A stretch of 63,422 nucleotides of DNA from Prevotella illustrans (GTDB taxonomy: Bacteria; Bacteroidota; Bacteroidia; Bacteroidales; Bacteroidaceae), in assembly GCF_017426725.1 (NCBI RefSeq), contig NZ_JAERMS010000013.1, positions 1 through 63,422 of the forward strand, written 5' to 3'. Under the pieces are notes generated by a model that saw only the letters and a program-made list of their open reading frames with translations, searched no databases and had not been told where the DNA came from. Both the position numbers and the translations under genes were made by a program. Of this stretch, positions 1-9,285 are shown one piece after another (the stretch's first letter is position 1; each line of letters begins with the position of its first letter).

Positions 1-78
1 ATGCTTTTTAATCAGAGATTTGATTAAATCTTTAGGTAATTGTTGGATTATTTGAGCGAAAAGTGTTATCTTTGTCAT
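1..78 (-). CDS. IS4-family transposase, N-terminal 26 codons only
   Basis: Read on the minus strand from an ATG at 78, the frame is open to the window edge. It begins MTKITLFAQIIQQLPKDLIK. This looks like the N-terminus of Bacteroidetes IS4-type transposases, which begin with a DUF4372-like domain; the DDE catalytic part would lie outside the window. The gene points out of the window. No good Shine-Dalgarno site is seen before the ATG. Instead the bases just upstream can pair with sequence about 55 bases further upstream. Family assignment is by resemblance and is fairly, not fully, secure. Confidence 0.65.
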   Translation of the reverse strand, partial: MTKITLFAQIIQQLPKDLIKSLIKKH

Positions 79-79
79 A

Positions 80-147
80 AAGGAAGTTTTGGTTTTGGGT
101 AAACACTAAGATAAGACTTTTTTACCTTAGCGAAAACAACTTCCTTC
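80..147 (-). promoter_or_regulatory. Inverted repeat over the transposase start region
   Basis: AAGGAAGTT at 80-88 and AACTTCCTT at 139-147 form a 9-bp perfect stem, with a further GTTTT/AAAAC block after a short bulge. In a transcript entering from outside the element, this stem would cover the sequence just before the transposase ATG. IS10 and IS50, both IS4-superfamily elements, are known to use such a structure to block read-through translation. That role is inferred here. Confidence 0.4.
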
Positions 148-253
148 ACTTTTTGAAAAATATTTAGGACACTATTGGATCGTAGGATACTTTTATAAAA
201 AGATAAAAGAGTAAAAGGCCACGCAACCTCATCAAGGTTTCATAAATAATATG

Positions 254-261
254 TAACTTTG
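254..261 (+). promoter_or_regulatory. Promoter -7 element for fmt
   Basis: TAACTTTG fits the Bacteroidetes TAnnTTTG -7 consensus and lies 40 bases before the fmt ATG. A clear TTTG -33 box is not visible at the expected spacing, so this is a moderate call. Confidence 0.5.
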
Positions 262-301
262 AAAGCGAAAATAAATTTATTCTCTACAAATTTGATTACA
301 G

Positions 302-1294
302 ATGGAAAAAAAAGATCTGAGAATTATATTTATGGGAACTCCGGAATTTGCTGTTGGAACCCTTGATAAACTTGTTACGGAGGGGTATAATGTTGTTGCT
401 GTGGTGACACAACCCGACAAACCTGTAGGTAGACACCAGGACTGTGCTCAACCGTCACAAGTAAAACTATATGCAGAAGCTCACCAACTTCCAGTTTTAC
501 AACCCGAGAAAATGAAGGACCCTGTATTTATTAAGGAATTACAGAGTTTTCAAGCTGATTTGCAAGTGGTGGTGGCTTTTAGAATGTTGCCAGAAATCGT
601 TTGGGCAATGCCGAAGTTTGGAACCTTTAATGTGCATGCGGCTCTTTTGCCACAATATCGTGGAGCAGCTCCTATAAACTGGGCAATTATTAATGGAGAA
701 AAAATAACAGGTGTAACGACCTTTTTTTTGGATCAGGAAATTGATACCGGTCATATCATCTTACAAAAGGAATTTCTGATTCCGGAAACTGCAGATGTAG
801 AATATGTATATAATGGGCTTATGCAATTGGGGGCTGAAGCCGCAGTAGAAACGATTGATAGAATTCTAAGTAGCGGTGGTAATATTGAGTCGACGGATCA
901 ATCTGTGCTTATACATTCGATGGCGTTACAATCAGGAGAACTTCGGCTGGCTCCCAAAATATTTAAGGACACTTGTGAAATCAATTGGAATCAGCCTGCT
1001 AAACGTGTATACGATTTTATCCGAGGTTTAAGTCCGTATCCAGGTGCGTGGTCTGCATCCCTTATATTAAAAACAGGAAATTCACAGATGGAGCAGCTTC
1101 CAACTATAAAGATTTATCAGGCTCAGCAATCGGATAAGACCTGTGATGAAAAGCCCGGAACATTGATAATTGAAGGGAAGCATCTCTATGTAGCATGTGT
1201 CGATTGTTGGCTCGAAATCAGGATCATTCAACCTGCAGGAAAAAAGCGCATGAATGCCATTGACTTTATCAATGGTAAGAAAAATCACAGGTAG
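302..1294 (+). CDS. fmt: Methionyl-tRNA formyltransferase
   Basis: This cytoplasmic enzyme formylates Met on the initiator tRNA using 10-formyltetrahydrofolate. At 330 residues it has the usual family length. The N-terminal domain carries the formyltransferase signature, with Asn110 and His112 (FNVHAALLPQYRG) and Asp148 (DQEIDTG) matching the known catalytic Asn/His/Asp triad. A C-terminal OB-like domain follows from about residue 205, including the usual FIRGLSPYPGAW stretch. The ATG at 302 directly follows a promoter-like region and precedes the formyltransferase fold at about residue 6. The neighbours tsaC and a ClC channel on the same strand may be co-expressed, although tsaC appears to have its own promoter. 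Confidence 0.97.
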   Translation: MEKKDLRIIFMGTPEFAVGTLDKLVTEGYNVVAVVTQPDKPVGRHQDCAQPSQVKLYAEAHQLPVLQPEKMKDPVFIKELQSFQADLQVVVAFRMLPEIVWAMPKFGTFNVHAALLPQYRGAAPINWAIINGEKITGVTTFFLDQEIDTGHIILQKEFLIPETADVEYVYNGLMQLGAEAAVETIDRILSSGGNIESTDQSVLIHSMALQSGELRLAPKIFKDTCEINWNQPAKRVYDFIRGLSPYPGAWSASLILKTGNSQMEQLPTIKIYQAQQSDKTCDEKPGTLIIEGKHLYVACVDCWLEIRIIQPAGKKRMNAIDFINGKKNHR

Positions 1295-1341
1295 TAAGGA
1301 GAAACATTATTCTTATTTTTTGGAAATTCATTAAATACATG

Positions 1342-1349
1342 TATATTTG
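1342..1349 (+). promoter_or_regulatory. Promoter -7 element for tsaC
   Basis: TATATTTG matches TAnnTTTG exactly. It overlaps a possible GTG codon at 1349, which argues against that upstream start for the following gene and gives a very short 5' leader to the ATG at 1367. Confidence 0.5.
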
Positions 1350-1366
1350 TGATACAATTATTGATA

Positions 1367-1936
1367 ATGATGAAGCAAGAAGACGATATTAAAAATGCAG
1401 TAGAATGCATGAAAAAGGGAGGTGTCATTCTTTATCCTACCGATACGGTATGGGGAATTGGATGTGATGCTACCAATCCTGAGGCTGTAGCTAAAGTGTA
1501 TCAAATTAAACGACGTGACGATTCAAAAGCACTCATTTGCCTTGTAGACAGTGATGCCCGGCTTCAACGCTATGTAAGGAATGTTCCTAATGTAGCATGG
1601 GATTTGATAGATGCAGCTGTTAAACCGATTACAATCATTCTTGATAATGCGGTAAATCTGGCCCCTAACTTGATTGCCGAGGATGGAAGTATAGCTCTGC
1701 GTATCACTAAAGAACCTTTCTCTAATGAATTATGTCGCCGTTTTCAAAAAGCTATCGTAAGTACAAGTGCCAATATCAGTGGCCAGCCTGCAGCTTCCAA
1801 TTATAGCGATATTAGTGAAGAGGTTCTAAAGTCCGTTGACTATGTCTGTTGGAGTCGCAGGCAAGAGCATAAGCCGCATACCCCCAGCAGTATTATAAAG
1901 TTGACAGAACATGGAGAAGTAACCATCATTAGATAA
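1367..1936 (+). CDS. tsaC: Threonylcarbamoyl-AMP synthase (Sua5/YciO/YrdC family)
   Basis: The product makes threonylcarbamoyl-AMP from threonine, bicarbonate and ATP, the first step toward the t6A modification of tRNAs that read ANN codons. The short form (189 residues) contains only the YrdC domain, without the Sua5 C-terminal extension. Visible marks are GGVILYPTDTVWGIGCDATN near the N-terminus, KRRDDSKALICLV (nucleotide/threonine site) and STSANISGQPA toward the C-terminus. The start chosen is the ATG at 1367 (1370 is equally possible), because a GTG at 1349 overlaps the promoter. Eight bases separate it from the ClC gene, so the two are probably co-transcribed. Confidence 0.93.
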   Translation: MMKQEDDIKNAVECMKKGGVILYPTDTVWGIGCDATNPEAVAKVYQIKRRDDSKALICLVDSDARLQRYVRNVPNVAWDLIDAAVKPITIILDNAVNLAPNLIAEDGSIALRITKEPFSNELCRRFQKAIVSTSANISGQPAASNYSDISEEVLKSVDYVCWSRRQEHKPHTPSSIIKLTEHGEVTIIR

Positions 1937-1943
1937 AAAAACG

Positions 1944-3719
1944 TTGACCAAAGAAAAAATTATACGATGGAGAGAGGCACATCTGTCAGACAGACAGGCC
2001 ATTCTCATTCTTGCTTTTGCCATAGGATTCTTTGCATCAGTCGCAGGCTATATCCTACATGTCATAATCAAGGAAGTGCAATTTATTTTAACATCGGGAT
2101 TTGATACCTCTACTTTCAACTGGTTGTATCTTCTATTCCCGGTTTTAGGTATTTGGCTTACTTCGCTCTTTGTACGTCACATCGTCAAAGATAACATTTC
2201 GCATGGTATTACTCGTGTGCTCTATGCGATATCAGCTAAGCAGGCAAAACTTAAAGGACACAATTGTTGGTCGAGTGTAATCGCATCTGGTATAACAATC
2301 GGTTGTGGCGGTTCGGTAGGAGCTGAAGCTCCGATCGTACTTACAGGAAGTGCAATCGGATCTAACTTAGGAAAACTTTTTGGCATGGATAACCGACAGT
2401 TGATATGGTTGGTTGGCTGTGGTGCCGCAGCTGCTATCGCCGGTATTTTTAAAGCTCCTATTGCCGGTCTTGTCTTTACACTCGAAGTCTTGATGGTCGA
2501 CCTTACAATGGCGTCATTGCTCCCTATCCTTATCTCATGCGTAACCGCTACAGGTTTTACTTACATATTTGTGGGAGATAACAACCTTTTTACTTTTCAT
2601 CTTGATAATAGCTGGATATTGGAACGGACTCCGGCCTGTATTCTGCTTGGAGCTTTTTGTGGCTTTGTCAGCCTTTATTTCATGCGGACAATGACTGCTT
2701 GCGAAAATATGTTTGCCCGTATGAATGCTCATCCTTATCGCAAGCTTGTAGTCGGTGGCCTTATACTTAGCACTCTCATTTTTCTTTTTCCTTCGCTCTA
2801 TGGTGAAGGTTATAATGCAGTGAATATATTGCTTAGTGGTAATACAACAGCTGACTGGGGAAAAGTGATGAACAATTCGCTTTTTGCTGGTAATCAGGAT
2901 TTGCTTATTCTTTATATCGGGTTGGTACTCATAACCAAGGTTTTTGCTACGTCTGCTACTAACGGCGCAGGAGGTTGTGGCGGAACGTTTGCCCCCAGCC
3001 TGTTTATCGGAGGTTTTGCCGGCTTTCTTTTTGCACGTGTCTGGAATGTTTATCAGATAGGTACTTACATTCCAGAAAAAAATTTTACTCTGATGGGTAT
3101 GGCGGGAGTCATGGCGGGTGTAATGCACGCTCCACTCACAGGTATATTTTTAATCGCAGAACTTACTGGTGGTTATCAACTTTTCATGCCTTTAATGATC
3201 GTTTGTATTTGTTCGTATCTGACAATTAATATTTTTGAACCTCACAGCATTTATGGTATGCGTTTGGCCAGGGCAGGAAAACTTATCACCCATCACACTG
3301 ATAGTGCGATTTTGACACTGATGAGTTTGGAAAGTATCATTGAGCGGCAGTTTGAATCTGTCGATCCGGAGTTGCCTTTAGGCAAACTGATTAATGTTAT
3401 TAGTAAAAGTCATACGAGTTTCTTGCCCGTGCTTGATCATGCAGGGATACTTTTGGGGGAGATTGATATAACCAAGATACGTCATATCATGTTCAGGTCC
3501 GAATTATATAATAGGTTTACCGTCAGCCAAGTTATGACACCTGTTAAAGCGACACTTGGTATTAATGACAAGATGGCTGACGTGATGCGCAAGTTTGAAA
3601 CCACGAATAGTAATTTCCTGCCAGTCGTAGATGTTAATAACCAACTGAAAGGTTATGTTTCACGCACACGTATGTATAGTATGTATCGTAAAATGGTTGC
3701 CGACTTCAGTGCGGAATAA
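1944..3719 (+). CDS. ClC-type chloride channel/antiporter with C-terminal CBS pair
   Basis: This inner-membrane ClC protein (591 residues) should move chloride, probably in exchange for protons. The family motifs are present in modified form. SVGAEAP stands where GREGP is usual and keeps the gating glutamate, and GGTFAPSLFIGG matches the GxFxP motif. About ten hydrophobic segments fill residues 15-420. Two CBS domains follow at about 470-585, a fusion common in Bacteroidetes. The frame has no ATG before the first helix, and an upstream in-frame stop at 1920 leaves TTG at 1944 as the only reasonable start. Chloride selectivity against exchange cannot be decided from sequence. Confidence 0.9.
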   Translation: MTKEKIIRWREAHLSDRQAILILAFAIGFFASVAGYILHVIIKEVQFILTSGFDTSTFNWLYLLFPVLGIWLTSLFVRHIVKDNISHGITRVLYAISAKQAKLKGHNCWSSVIASGITIGCGGSVGAEAPIVLTGSAIGSNLGKLFGMDNRQLIWLVGCGAAAAIAGIFKAPIAGLVFTLEVLMVDLTMASLLPILISCVTATGFTYIFVGDNNLFTFHLDNSWILERTPACILLGAFCGFVSLYFMRTMTACENMFARMNAHPYRKLVVGGLILSTLIFLFPSLYGEGYNAVNILLSGNTTADWGKVMNNSLFAGNQDLLILYIGLVLITKVFATSATNGAGGCGGTFAPSLFIGGFAGFLFARVWNVYQIGTYIPEKNFTLMGMAGVMAGVMHAPLTGIFLIAELTGGYQLFMPLMIVCICSYLTINIFEPHSIYGMRLARAGKLITHHTDSAILTLMSLESIIERQFESVDPELPLGKLINVISKSHTSFLPVLDHAGILLGEIDITKIRHIMFRSELYNRFTVSQVMTPVKATLGINDKMADVMRKFETTNSNFLPVVDVNNQLKGYVSRTRMYSMYRKMVADFSAE

Positions 3720-3740
3720 TAATAAAATGTGTGATTTTGT

Positions 3741-3771
3741 TTTGCCATATCAGGCAATTAAATTATCTTTG
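3741..3771 (+). promoter_or_regulatory. Promoter for the ROK kinase gene
   Basis: TTTG at 3741-3744, a 19-base gap and TATCTTTG at 3764-3771 make a full Bacteroidetes promoter. It lies 50 bases before the ATG at 3821. Confidence 0.7.
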
Positions 3772-3820
3772 TCGCAGAATCATCTTAGAACAACTATAAA
3801 CATAAATTATAACGAAAAAC

Positions 3821-4798
3821 ATGAATTCAGAAGAAACATTGAAACCGTATGTTATCGGTTTGGATCTTGGAGGAACCAACTCTGTATTTGGTATTGTAGA
3901 TAGTAGGGGTGAGATAAAAGCTACAACGGCCATCAAGACTCAAGGGTATGATAATGTAGACGAATATGTAGCTGCATCGGTAGAGGCACTTCATGTCATC
4001 ATTGATCAGGTAGGTGGTATTGATAAAATTAAAGCAATGGGTATCGGTGCTCCTAATGGTAATTATTATAAAGGTACGATAGAGTTTGCGCCGAACTTGA
4101 GTTGGGGGCATAGTGGCATTGTTCCATTGGCAGAATTATTCAGCAAAAAGCTCGGTATTCCTGTAGCTTTAACAAATGACGCTAATGCAGCTGCAATCGG
4201 TGAGATGACATATGGAGTAGCTCGAGGCATGAAAAACTTCATTGTGATAACTTTAGGCACAGGTGTAGGCTCAGGTATTGTTGTCAATGGGCAGTTGCTT
4301 TATGGAAGCGATGGCTTTGCGGGCGAATTGGGCCATGTTATCATGCGCGAAGAGAACGGTCGCAGTTGTGGTTGTGGACGCAATGGTTGTCTGGAAGCTT
4401 ATTGCTCAGCTACAGGTGTGGCAAGAACAGCCCGTGAGTTACTTGAAACGACACAAGAACCCTCGCTTCTTAGGGAATTAAAACCGGAAGATATTACGAG
4501 TCTTGATGTAAGTATTGCTGCCGGTAAAGGAGATAAGTTGGCCAAAGATATCTATGAGTTTACAGGTGAAATGTTGGGAGAGGCTTGCGCAAACTTTGCA
4601 GCTTTCTCTTCACCAGAAGCTTTCATTTTCTTTGGAGGACTGACCAAGGCCGGTGATTTGATAATGGAGCCAATCAAGCGCAGTTATAATGAGCATGTCC
4701 TCAGGATTTTCAAAGGTAAGGCAAAGTTCTTGATCAGCGGTTTGGAGGGAAGCTCTGCAGCTGTACTCGGCGCGAGTGCCGTAGGCTGGGAAATTTAA
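3821..4798 (+). CDS. ROK-family sugar kinase, probable glucokinase
   Basis: The protein is a cytoplasmic ROK kinase of 325 residues that likely phosphorylates glucose, or another hexose, at C6. The ATP-binding DLGGTN motif is at residues 15-20. The substrate motif GELGHV leads into the ROK zinc-binding signature CGCGRNGCLEAY at about 185. A second phosphate-loop region, GTGVGSGIVVNGQL, is also visible. The gene stands alone between its own promoter and a terminator at 4824. Sugar specificity is inferred from family habit, so N-acetylhexosamine kinase activity cannot be excluded. Confidence 0.9.
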   Translation: MNSEETLKPYVIGLDLGGTNSVFGIVDSRGEIKATTAIKTQGYDNVDEYVAASVEALHVIIDQVGGIDKIKAMGIGAPNGNYYKGTIEFAPNLSWGHSGIVPLAELFSKKLGIPVALTNDANAAAIGEMTYGVARGMKNFIVITLGTGVGSGIVVNGQLLYGSDGFAGELGHVIMREENGRSCGCGRNGCLEAYCSATGVARTARELLETTQEPSLLRELKPEDITSLDVSIAAGKGDKLAKDIYEFTGEMLGEACANFAAFSSPEAFIFFGGLTKAGDLIMEPIKRSYNEHVLRIFKGKAKFLISGLEGSSAAVLGASAVGWEI

Positions 4799-4823
4799 TA
4801 GTGTGAGATTGTATATAGATAGG

Positions 4824-4858
4824 GAAGATGGCACTTGTTGAGCGCCATCTTCTTTTTT
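4824..4858 (+). terminator. Rho-independent terminator after the ROK kinase
   Basis: GAAGATGGC (4824-4832) pairs with GCCATCTTC (4844-4852) across an 11-base loop and is followed by six T residues. Confidence 0.85.
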
Positions 4859-4868
4859 ATGGAATTAT

Positions 4869-4899
4869 TTTGATATTCCAACTAATCTAAGTAATTTTG
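4869..4899 (+). promoter_or_regulatory. Promoter for the LysE-type exporter
   Basis: TTTG at 4869-4872, a 19-base gap and TAATTTTG at 4892-4899 fit the Bacteroidetes consensus. The ATG is only nine bases beyond the -7 box, so the mRNA may be leaderless or nearly so. Confidence 0.65.
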
Positions 4900-4907
4900 C
4901 ACAAGAT

Positions 4908-5579
4908 ATGCCGTTTCAACTTCATATAAATATTATCGATTTAATTCTGAAGGGAATACTGATAGGAATCATCGCCTCAGCGCCTATGGGACCGGTTGGT
5001 GTACTATGTGTACAACGCACGCTCAATAAGGGCCGGTGGTATGGATTTATAACAGGTGTAGGCGCTGCTTTAAGTGACTTTATCTATGCACTGTTGACTG
5101 GGCTTGGCATGAGTTTCGTGCTTGATTTTATTTCTAATCCAAGCTATAAGTTTCTGATTCAGCTGTCGAGTAGTATCATTCTGCTTCTATTTGGTCTTTA
5201 TTGTTTCAGAAGCAATCCTACAAAGAACATGCATAAAAGTGGAAATACCAAAGGGACACTTTGTCATAACGGTATAACGGCATTTCTTGTGACCTTTTCC
5301 AATCCAATGATCATGTTCCTTTTTATCTTCCTTTATGGCTTGTTTGCTTTTTCTATTCCAGCCCATCCTTTTGAAATGTGTATTAGCTTCCTTAGTATTA
5401 TGGCGGGAGCATTACTTTGGTGGTTTGGCTTGACATGGCTTGTTGACAAGATTAGAGGCAAGTTTGATGATAGCGGTATCTTGATTATTAACAAGGTAAT
5501 TGGTAGTTTGGTTATTATTTTTTCTTTAGTTGTGTTTTTGGGGACGGCTTTTAATCTATATCATCTACCTGAATTATAA
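4908..5579 (+). CDS. LysE-family amino acid/metabolite exporter
   Basis: This 223-residue inner-membrane protein has about six hydrophobic segments. It shows the LysE/RhtB hallmark near the N-terminus, SAPMGPVGVLCVQRTLNKGR, followed by the GxGAALSDFIYA helix. Members export amino acids or related metabolites by proton exchange, and the substrate here is not predictable. The start is the ATG immediately downstream of a promoter. A DUF4924 gene follows after 30 bases and is probably co-transcribed. Confidence 0.88.
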   Translation: MPFQLHINIIDLILKGILIGIIASAPMGPVGVLCVQRTLNKGRWYGFITGVGAALSDFIYALLTGLGMSFVLDFISNPSYKFLIQLSSSIILLLFGLYCFRSNPTKNMHKSGNTKGTLCHNGITAFLVTFSNPMIMFLFIFLYGLFAFSIPAHPFEMCISFLSIMAGALLWWFGLTWLVDKIRGKFDDSGILIINKVIGSLVIIFSLVVFLGTAFNLYHLPEL

Positions 5580-5609
5580 TATTTCACATTCATTTTTGTT
5601 GTTTTTATC

Positions 5610-6191
5610 ATGTATATAGCGCAAGAACTCAGAAAGAAATCAATTGCGGAATACTTGCTTTATATGTGGCAGGTAGAAGATATTATCAGGGCTTACGATT
5701 GCTACATGCCGGCTATTCGTAAACAATATATAGAACAGTTTGACTATTCGGACGAGCAAAAAGAAGAAATGGCAGATTGGTATGGCAATCTGGTAAGGAT
5801 GATGAATGAAGAGGGCAAGAGAGAATATGGTCATCTTAATATTAATGAGATACTCTTGAAAGATTTGCTTGATCTGCATGTCCGCCTCCTTCAATCGTCT
5901 AAATTTCCATTCTATAGCGCAGCTTATTATAAAGTTTTGCCTTTCATTGTCGAGTTACGGGCCAAGAATCGTAAAGGCAGGGCAGAAGAAGAAAATGTGA
6001 CGTCTGAAAACGAATCGGAACTGGAAACCTGCTTTGATGCATTGTATTGTGTGATGATGCTTAAACTACAGAAGAAGGAAATTACTTCCGATACAGCTCA
6101 CGCGGTCAGGGAAATTACAACTTTCATCGGCCTATTGAGTGACTACTATATAAAAGATCGTGACGAGGGATTAAACTTTGGAGAAGAATAG
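5610..6191 (+). CDS. DUF4924 family protein
   Basis: The protein has 193 residues, is soluble and is rich in charged residues. It begins MYIAQELRKKSIAEYLLYMW, a sequence I recognise as the conserved start of the Bacteroidetes family DUF4924. Its function is unknown. It looks mainly helical, with an acidic low-complexity link (residues about 125-140) between two helical parts. It lies between a LysE exporter and rfbD, four bases before the latter's ATG, which suggests one transcript but no shared pathway. Confidence 0.8.
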   Translation: MYIAQELRKKSIAEYLLYMWQVEDIIRAYDCYMPAIRKQYIEQFDYSDEQKEEMADWYGNLVRMMNEEGKREYGHLNINEILLKDLLDLHVRLLQSSKFPFYSAAYYKVLPFIVELRAKNRKGRAEEENVTSENESELETCFDALYCVMMLKLQKKEITSDTAHAVREITTFIGLLSDYYIKDRDEGLNFGEE

Positions 6192-6195
6192 GCCT

Positions 6196-7074
6196 ATGAA
6201 TATACTTGTTACAGGAGCCAATGGCCAACTTGGTAGAGAAATGCAGATCGTTTCGCGCCATAGCCAGGATCACTATATTTTTACGGATGTGATCGATGGG
6301 TATCAAAAACTTGATATTACGCGACTTGATGATATTCGTCTATGTGTAAAAGATAATCATATTAACTGCATTGTCAATTGTGCTGCATGGACAAATGTAG
6401 ATGCCGCGGAAACCGCGGGAGAGATTGTAAGACAGCTGAATGCTCAGGCCCCAGAATACCTTGCCGTGGCTATGAAAGAGGTGAATGGACTGCTCGTTCA
6501 TATCAGTACCGACTATGTGTTTGGCAGTGAGCTATATAATGAGCCTTGCAAGGAAACTCAGAAAGGGACACCTACAGGTGTGTATGGGCAAACTAAACTG
6601 TTGGGGGAACAACTTGTTGAGGCTACCGGTGTAGAATATCTTATCATCCGTACAGCATGGCTCTACTCTGAATACGGTAAGAATTTTTTAAAAACAATGC
6701 TGGAACTTATGTCAAGCAGGACGCAACTGAAAGTCGTTTTCGATCAGATAGGAACTCCGACTTATGCAGGAGATCTGGCACGAGCGATTTATGAAATCAT
6801 AGAAAATCGTAAATTTACGAATCACTCCGGCATATACCATTATTCAAACGAAGGAGTTTGCTCGTGGTATGACTTTGCTAAGGTTATAGCTTCGATAGCT
6901 AATAACACGACCTGCTTAATTGCCCCCTGTCATACTAATGAGTTCCCAAGTCCGGTAAAACGTCCGGCATATTCCGTTTTGGATAAAACAAAAATCAAAA
7001 ATACATTTGGAATTTCTATCCCTTATTGGATGGATTCACTGAAAGTCTGTATGGACAGGCTTTTAAATGAATAA
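6196..7074 (+). CDS. rfbD: dTDP-4-dehydrorhamnose reductase
   Basis: This enzyme reduces dTDP-4-keto-L-rhamnose to dTDP-L-rhamnose with NAD(P)H, the last step of dTDP-rhamnose synthesis for surface glycans. It belongs to the extended SDR family. The Rossmann motif is GANGQLG near the N-terminus, STDYVFG marks the active-site strand, and the catalytic YxxxK is YGQTK. The ATG at 6196 is preferred over an in-frame TTG at 6178, because [10 protein letters not shown] is the normal family start. The stop overlaps the prfC start by eight bases. The partner gene rfbA lies about 28 kb away. Confidence 0.95.
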   Translation: MNILVTGANGQLGREMQIVSRHSQDHYIFTDVIDGYQKLDITRLDDIRLCVKDNHINCIVNCAAWTNVDAAETAGEIVRQLNAQAPEYLAVAMKEVNGLLVHISTDYVFGSELYNEPCKETQKGTPTGVYGQTKLLGEQLVEATGVEYLIIRTAWLYSEYGKNFLKTMLELMSSRTQLKVVFDQIGTPTYAGDLARAIYEIIENRKFTNHSGIYHYSNEGVCSWYDFAKVIASIANNTTCLIAPCHTNEFPSPVKRPAYSVLDKTKIKNTFGISIPYWMDSLKVCMDRLLNE

Positions 7075-8665
7075 TGAAATGAACGAAATACAAAGAAGAC
7101 GTACATTCGCGATTATCTCGCATCCGGATGCCGGTAAAACAACTCTGACGGAGAAATTTCTTCTTTTCGGTGGGCAGATACAAGTAGCTGGTGCCGTAAA
7201 AAATAATAAGATTCGCAAGACGGCAACCTCCGACTGGATGGATATTGAAAAGCAGCGTGGTATCTCCGTGTCGACCTCTGTTATGGAGTTTGATTATCTT
7301 CCCGACAGCGAAACCGGTAATCCTTACAAAGTCAATATCTTGGATACTCCGGGGCACCAGGACTTTGCAGAAGACACTTACAGGACATTGACGGCTGTCG
7401 ATTCTGCCATTATTGTTGTTGATGGAGCTAAAGGAGTTGAGGCACAGACCCGAAAACTGATGGAAGTCTGCCGCATGCGTAATACTCCTGTAATTATCTT
7501 TATCAATAAAATGGATAGAGAAGGGCGTGATCCTTTTGACTTGTTGGATGAACTTGAAGAAGAACTTCAGATCAAAGTGCGTCCACTCAGTTGGCCAATC
7601 GGGCAGGGTGCCAGATTCAAAGGTGTATATAATATCTATGAGCAGCAACTGAATCTCTTTACTCCAAACAAACAACGAGTCACAGAAAAGATTGCGGTCG
7701 ATATTCAGAGTCATCATCTTGACGAGCATGTTGGCGAACGTGAGGCACGGCAACTTCGTGACGATTTGGAACTGATCGATGGCGTCTATCCTGATTTTGA
7801 TGTGGAAACTTATCGCAGCGCGGAAGTGGCGCCGGTATTTTTTGGTTCGGCATTAAATAATTTTGGTGTTCAGGAATTGCTCAACTGCTTTGTCGAAATA
7901 GCGCCAAGTCCTAAGCCCACCCAGGCAGAAGAGCGTATGGTGCAGCCCGATGAATCCAAATTTACAGGGTTTATCTTCAAGATTACGGCTAATATCGATC
8001 CTAACCATCGCAGTTGTATTGCTTTCTGTAAAGTATGTTCAGGCAAGTTTGTTCGTAATCAGCCTTATCTGCATATACGTTTGGGCAAGACAGTCAGATT
8101 TTCTTCTCCTACTCAGTTCATGGCACAACGCAAAAGTACCATTGATGAAGCCTATCCCGGTGATATCGTAGGTTTGCCCGATAATGGCATCTTTAAAATC
8201 GGTGACACGCTAACCGAGGGAGAACAACTTCATTTCCGTGGTCTTCCGTCGTTTTCTCCCGAAATGTTCAAATACATAGAAAACGACGACCCGATGAAGA
8301 GCAAGCAATTCCAGAAAGGAATAGAGCAACTCATGAATGAAGGCGTGGCCCAGCTGTTTGTCAACCAGTTCAACGGGCGTAGAATCATTGGGACCGTAGG
8401 ACAGTTGCAATTTGAAGTAATCCAGTACAGATTAGAGAACGAATACAATGCCAAATGTCGTTGGGAACCTGTTCATTTGTATAAGGCTTGTTGGGTTGAG
8501 GCCGACGATGTTGCCGAACTTGAGAATTTCAAGAAGCGCAAATACCAATACATGGCCAAGGATATTGAAGGGCGAGACGTATTCCTTGCCGATTCCGGAT
8601 ATGTTTTAAGTATGGCGCAAGAAGACTTTAAAGGTATAAAGTTCCACTTCACCAGCGAGTTTTAA
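7067..8665 (+). CDS. prfC: Peptide chain release factor 3
   Basis: RF3 is a translational GTPase that releases RF1/RF2 from the ribosome after termination. At 532 residues it has normal length. The G1 box [13 protein letters not shown], the switch region with [13 protein letters not shown], the G3 box DTPGHQDF and the G4 box NKMDRE are all in the first 150 residues. Domain 2 and the RF3-specific C-terminal domain follow. The first codons overlap the end of rfbD (ATGAATAA), so translation is probably coupled. Confidence 0.97.
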   Translation: MNNEMNEIQRRRTFAIISHPDAGKTTLTEKFLLFGGQIQVAGAVKNNKIRKTATSDWMDIEKQRGISVSTSVMEFDYLPDSETGNPYKVNILDTPGHQDFAEDTYRTLTAVDSAIIVVDGAKGVEAQTRKLMEVCRMRNTPVIIFINKMDREGRDPFDLLDELEEELQIKVRPLSWPIGQGARFKGVYNIYEQQLNLFTPNKQRVTEKIAVDIQSHHLDEHVGEREARQLRDDLELIDGVYPDFDVETYRSAEVAPVFFGSALNNFGVQELLNCFVEIAPSPKPTQAEERMVQPDESKFTGFIFKITANIDPNHRSCIAFCKVCSGKFVRNQPYLHIRLGKTVRFSSPTQFMAQRKSTIDEAYPGDIVGLPDNGIFKIGDTLTEGEQLHFRGLPSFSPEMFKYIENDDPMKSKQFQKGIEQLMNEGVAQLFVNQFNGRRIIGTVGQLQFEVIQYRLENEYNAKCRWEPVHLYKACWVEADDVAELENFKKRKYQYMAKDIEGRDVFLADSGYVLSMAQEDFKGIKFHFTSEF

Positions 8666-8673
8666 TCACATAA

Positions 8674-9228
8674 ATGTCCAGGTCTATGAATAATATCATT
8701 CGGTTCGAGGAAGTGAACGATAAAATCGTGCAACTGCGTGGGCAAGAAGTCATACTCGACTTTGCCGTGGCAGAACTGTACGGTGTTCAGACTAAAGAAG
8801 TCAATCAGGCGGTAAAGAACAACCCAAAGAAGTTTCCCGAGGGATATGTGTTTACGGTTGAACGAAAGGACATGGAAGATTTGCGGTCAAAAATTTTGAC
8901 CGCAAACAACCCTAAAAGCCGCACACTTCCCAAGGCCTTTACGGAAAAGGGGTTGTATATGCTTGCCACGATACTTAAAGGCGACAAGGCCGTCGGCACG
9001 ACACTTGGCATCATAGAGGCTTTCGCTAAACTTCGCGAACTCTCACGCACCATCGGCGAGATGGCAAAGAGTCCGGACGAGTTCAAGCAGAAGTCGCTGA
9101 TGCAGCGAAGCAGCGAGATAGTAGACAATCTTTTCGGTGACGAAATGCAGACAACGGATACAGAAACCGAAATAGAGTTGAATTTTGCTGTGTTGAAGTT
9201 AAAGCATACCATCAAGCGCAAAAAATAA
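8674..9228 (+). CDS. ORF6N domain protein (phage-type accessory regulator)
   Basis: The first half of this 184-residue protein is an ORF6N domain: LRGQEVILDFAVAELYGVQT, then KNNPKKFPEGYVF, and later FTEKGLYMLATILK. ORF6N/KilA-N proteins are phage anti-repressor-like or mobile-element DNA-binding proteins. The C-terminal part is a charged helical region without a recognised domain. It starts nine bases after prfC and could use that transcript. It is followed by a stem-loop element and a palindrome array rather than by other phage genes, so it looks like a solitary accessory insertion. Its function here is unknown. Confidence 0.85.
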   Translation: MSRSMNNIIRFEEVNDKIVQLRGQEVILDFAVAELYGVQTKEVNQAVKNNPKKFPEGYVFTVERKDMEDLRSKILTANNPKSRTLPKAFTEKGLYMLATILKGDKAVGTTLGIIEAFAKLRELSRTIGEMAKSPDEFKQKSLMQRSSEIVDNLFGDEMQTTDTETEIELNFAVLKLKHTIKRKK

Positions 9229-9285
9229 GCAGAGCCGGGCGAATGCAGATTCCCCGGTCTCCTCTGTTTGTAAAATAGCATTCCC

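Larger units (their letters stand above)
1..177 (-). mobile_element. End of an IS4-like insertion sequence (left copy)
   Basis: Positions 125-177 reappear, reverse-complemented, at 63368-63421, with one substitution and one single-base length difference. With the transposase start at 78, this marks the transposase-proximal end of an insertion sequence. Its outer boundary is at or just inside position 177, where the similarity stops after CACTATTG. The element body continues beyond base 1. Weak promoter-like sequence for the transposase, TATCTTAG on the minus strand, lies at about 105-112. Confidence 0.7.

Noticed and set aside
1349..1366. GTG start for tsaC at 1349
   Set aside because: It overlaps the -7 box of the likely promoter, and the ATGs at 1367 and 1370 match the family length.
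7016..7753. 245-codon minus-strand frame opposite prfC
   Set aside because: It lies wholly over conserved RF3 and rfbD coding sequence and has no family resemblance.
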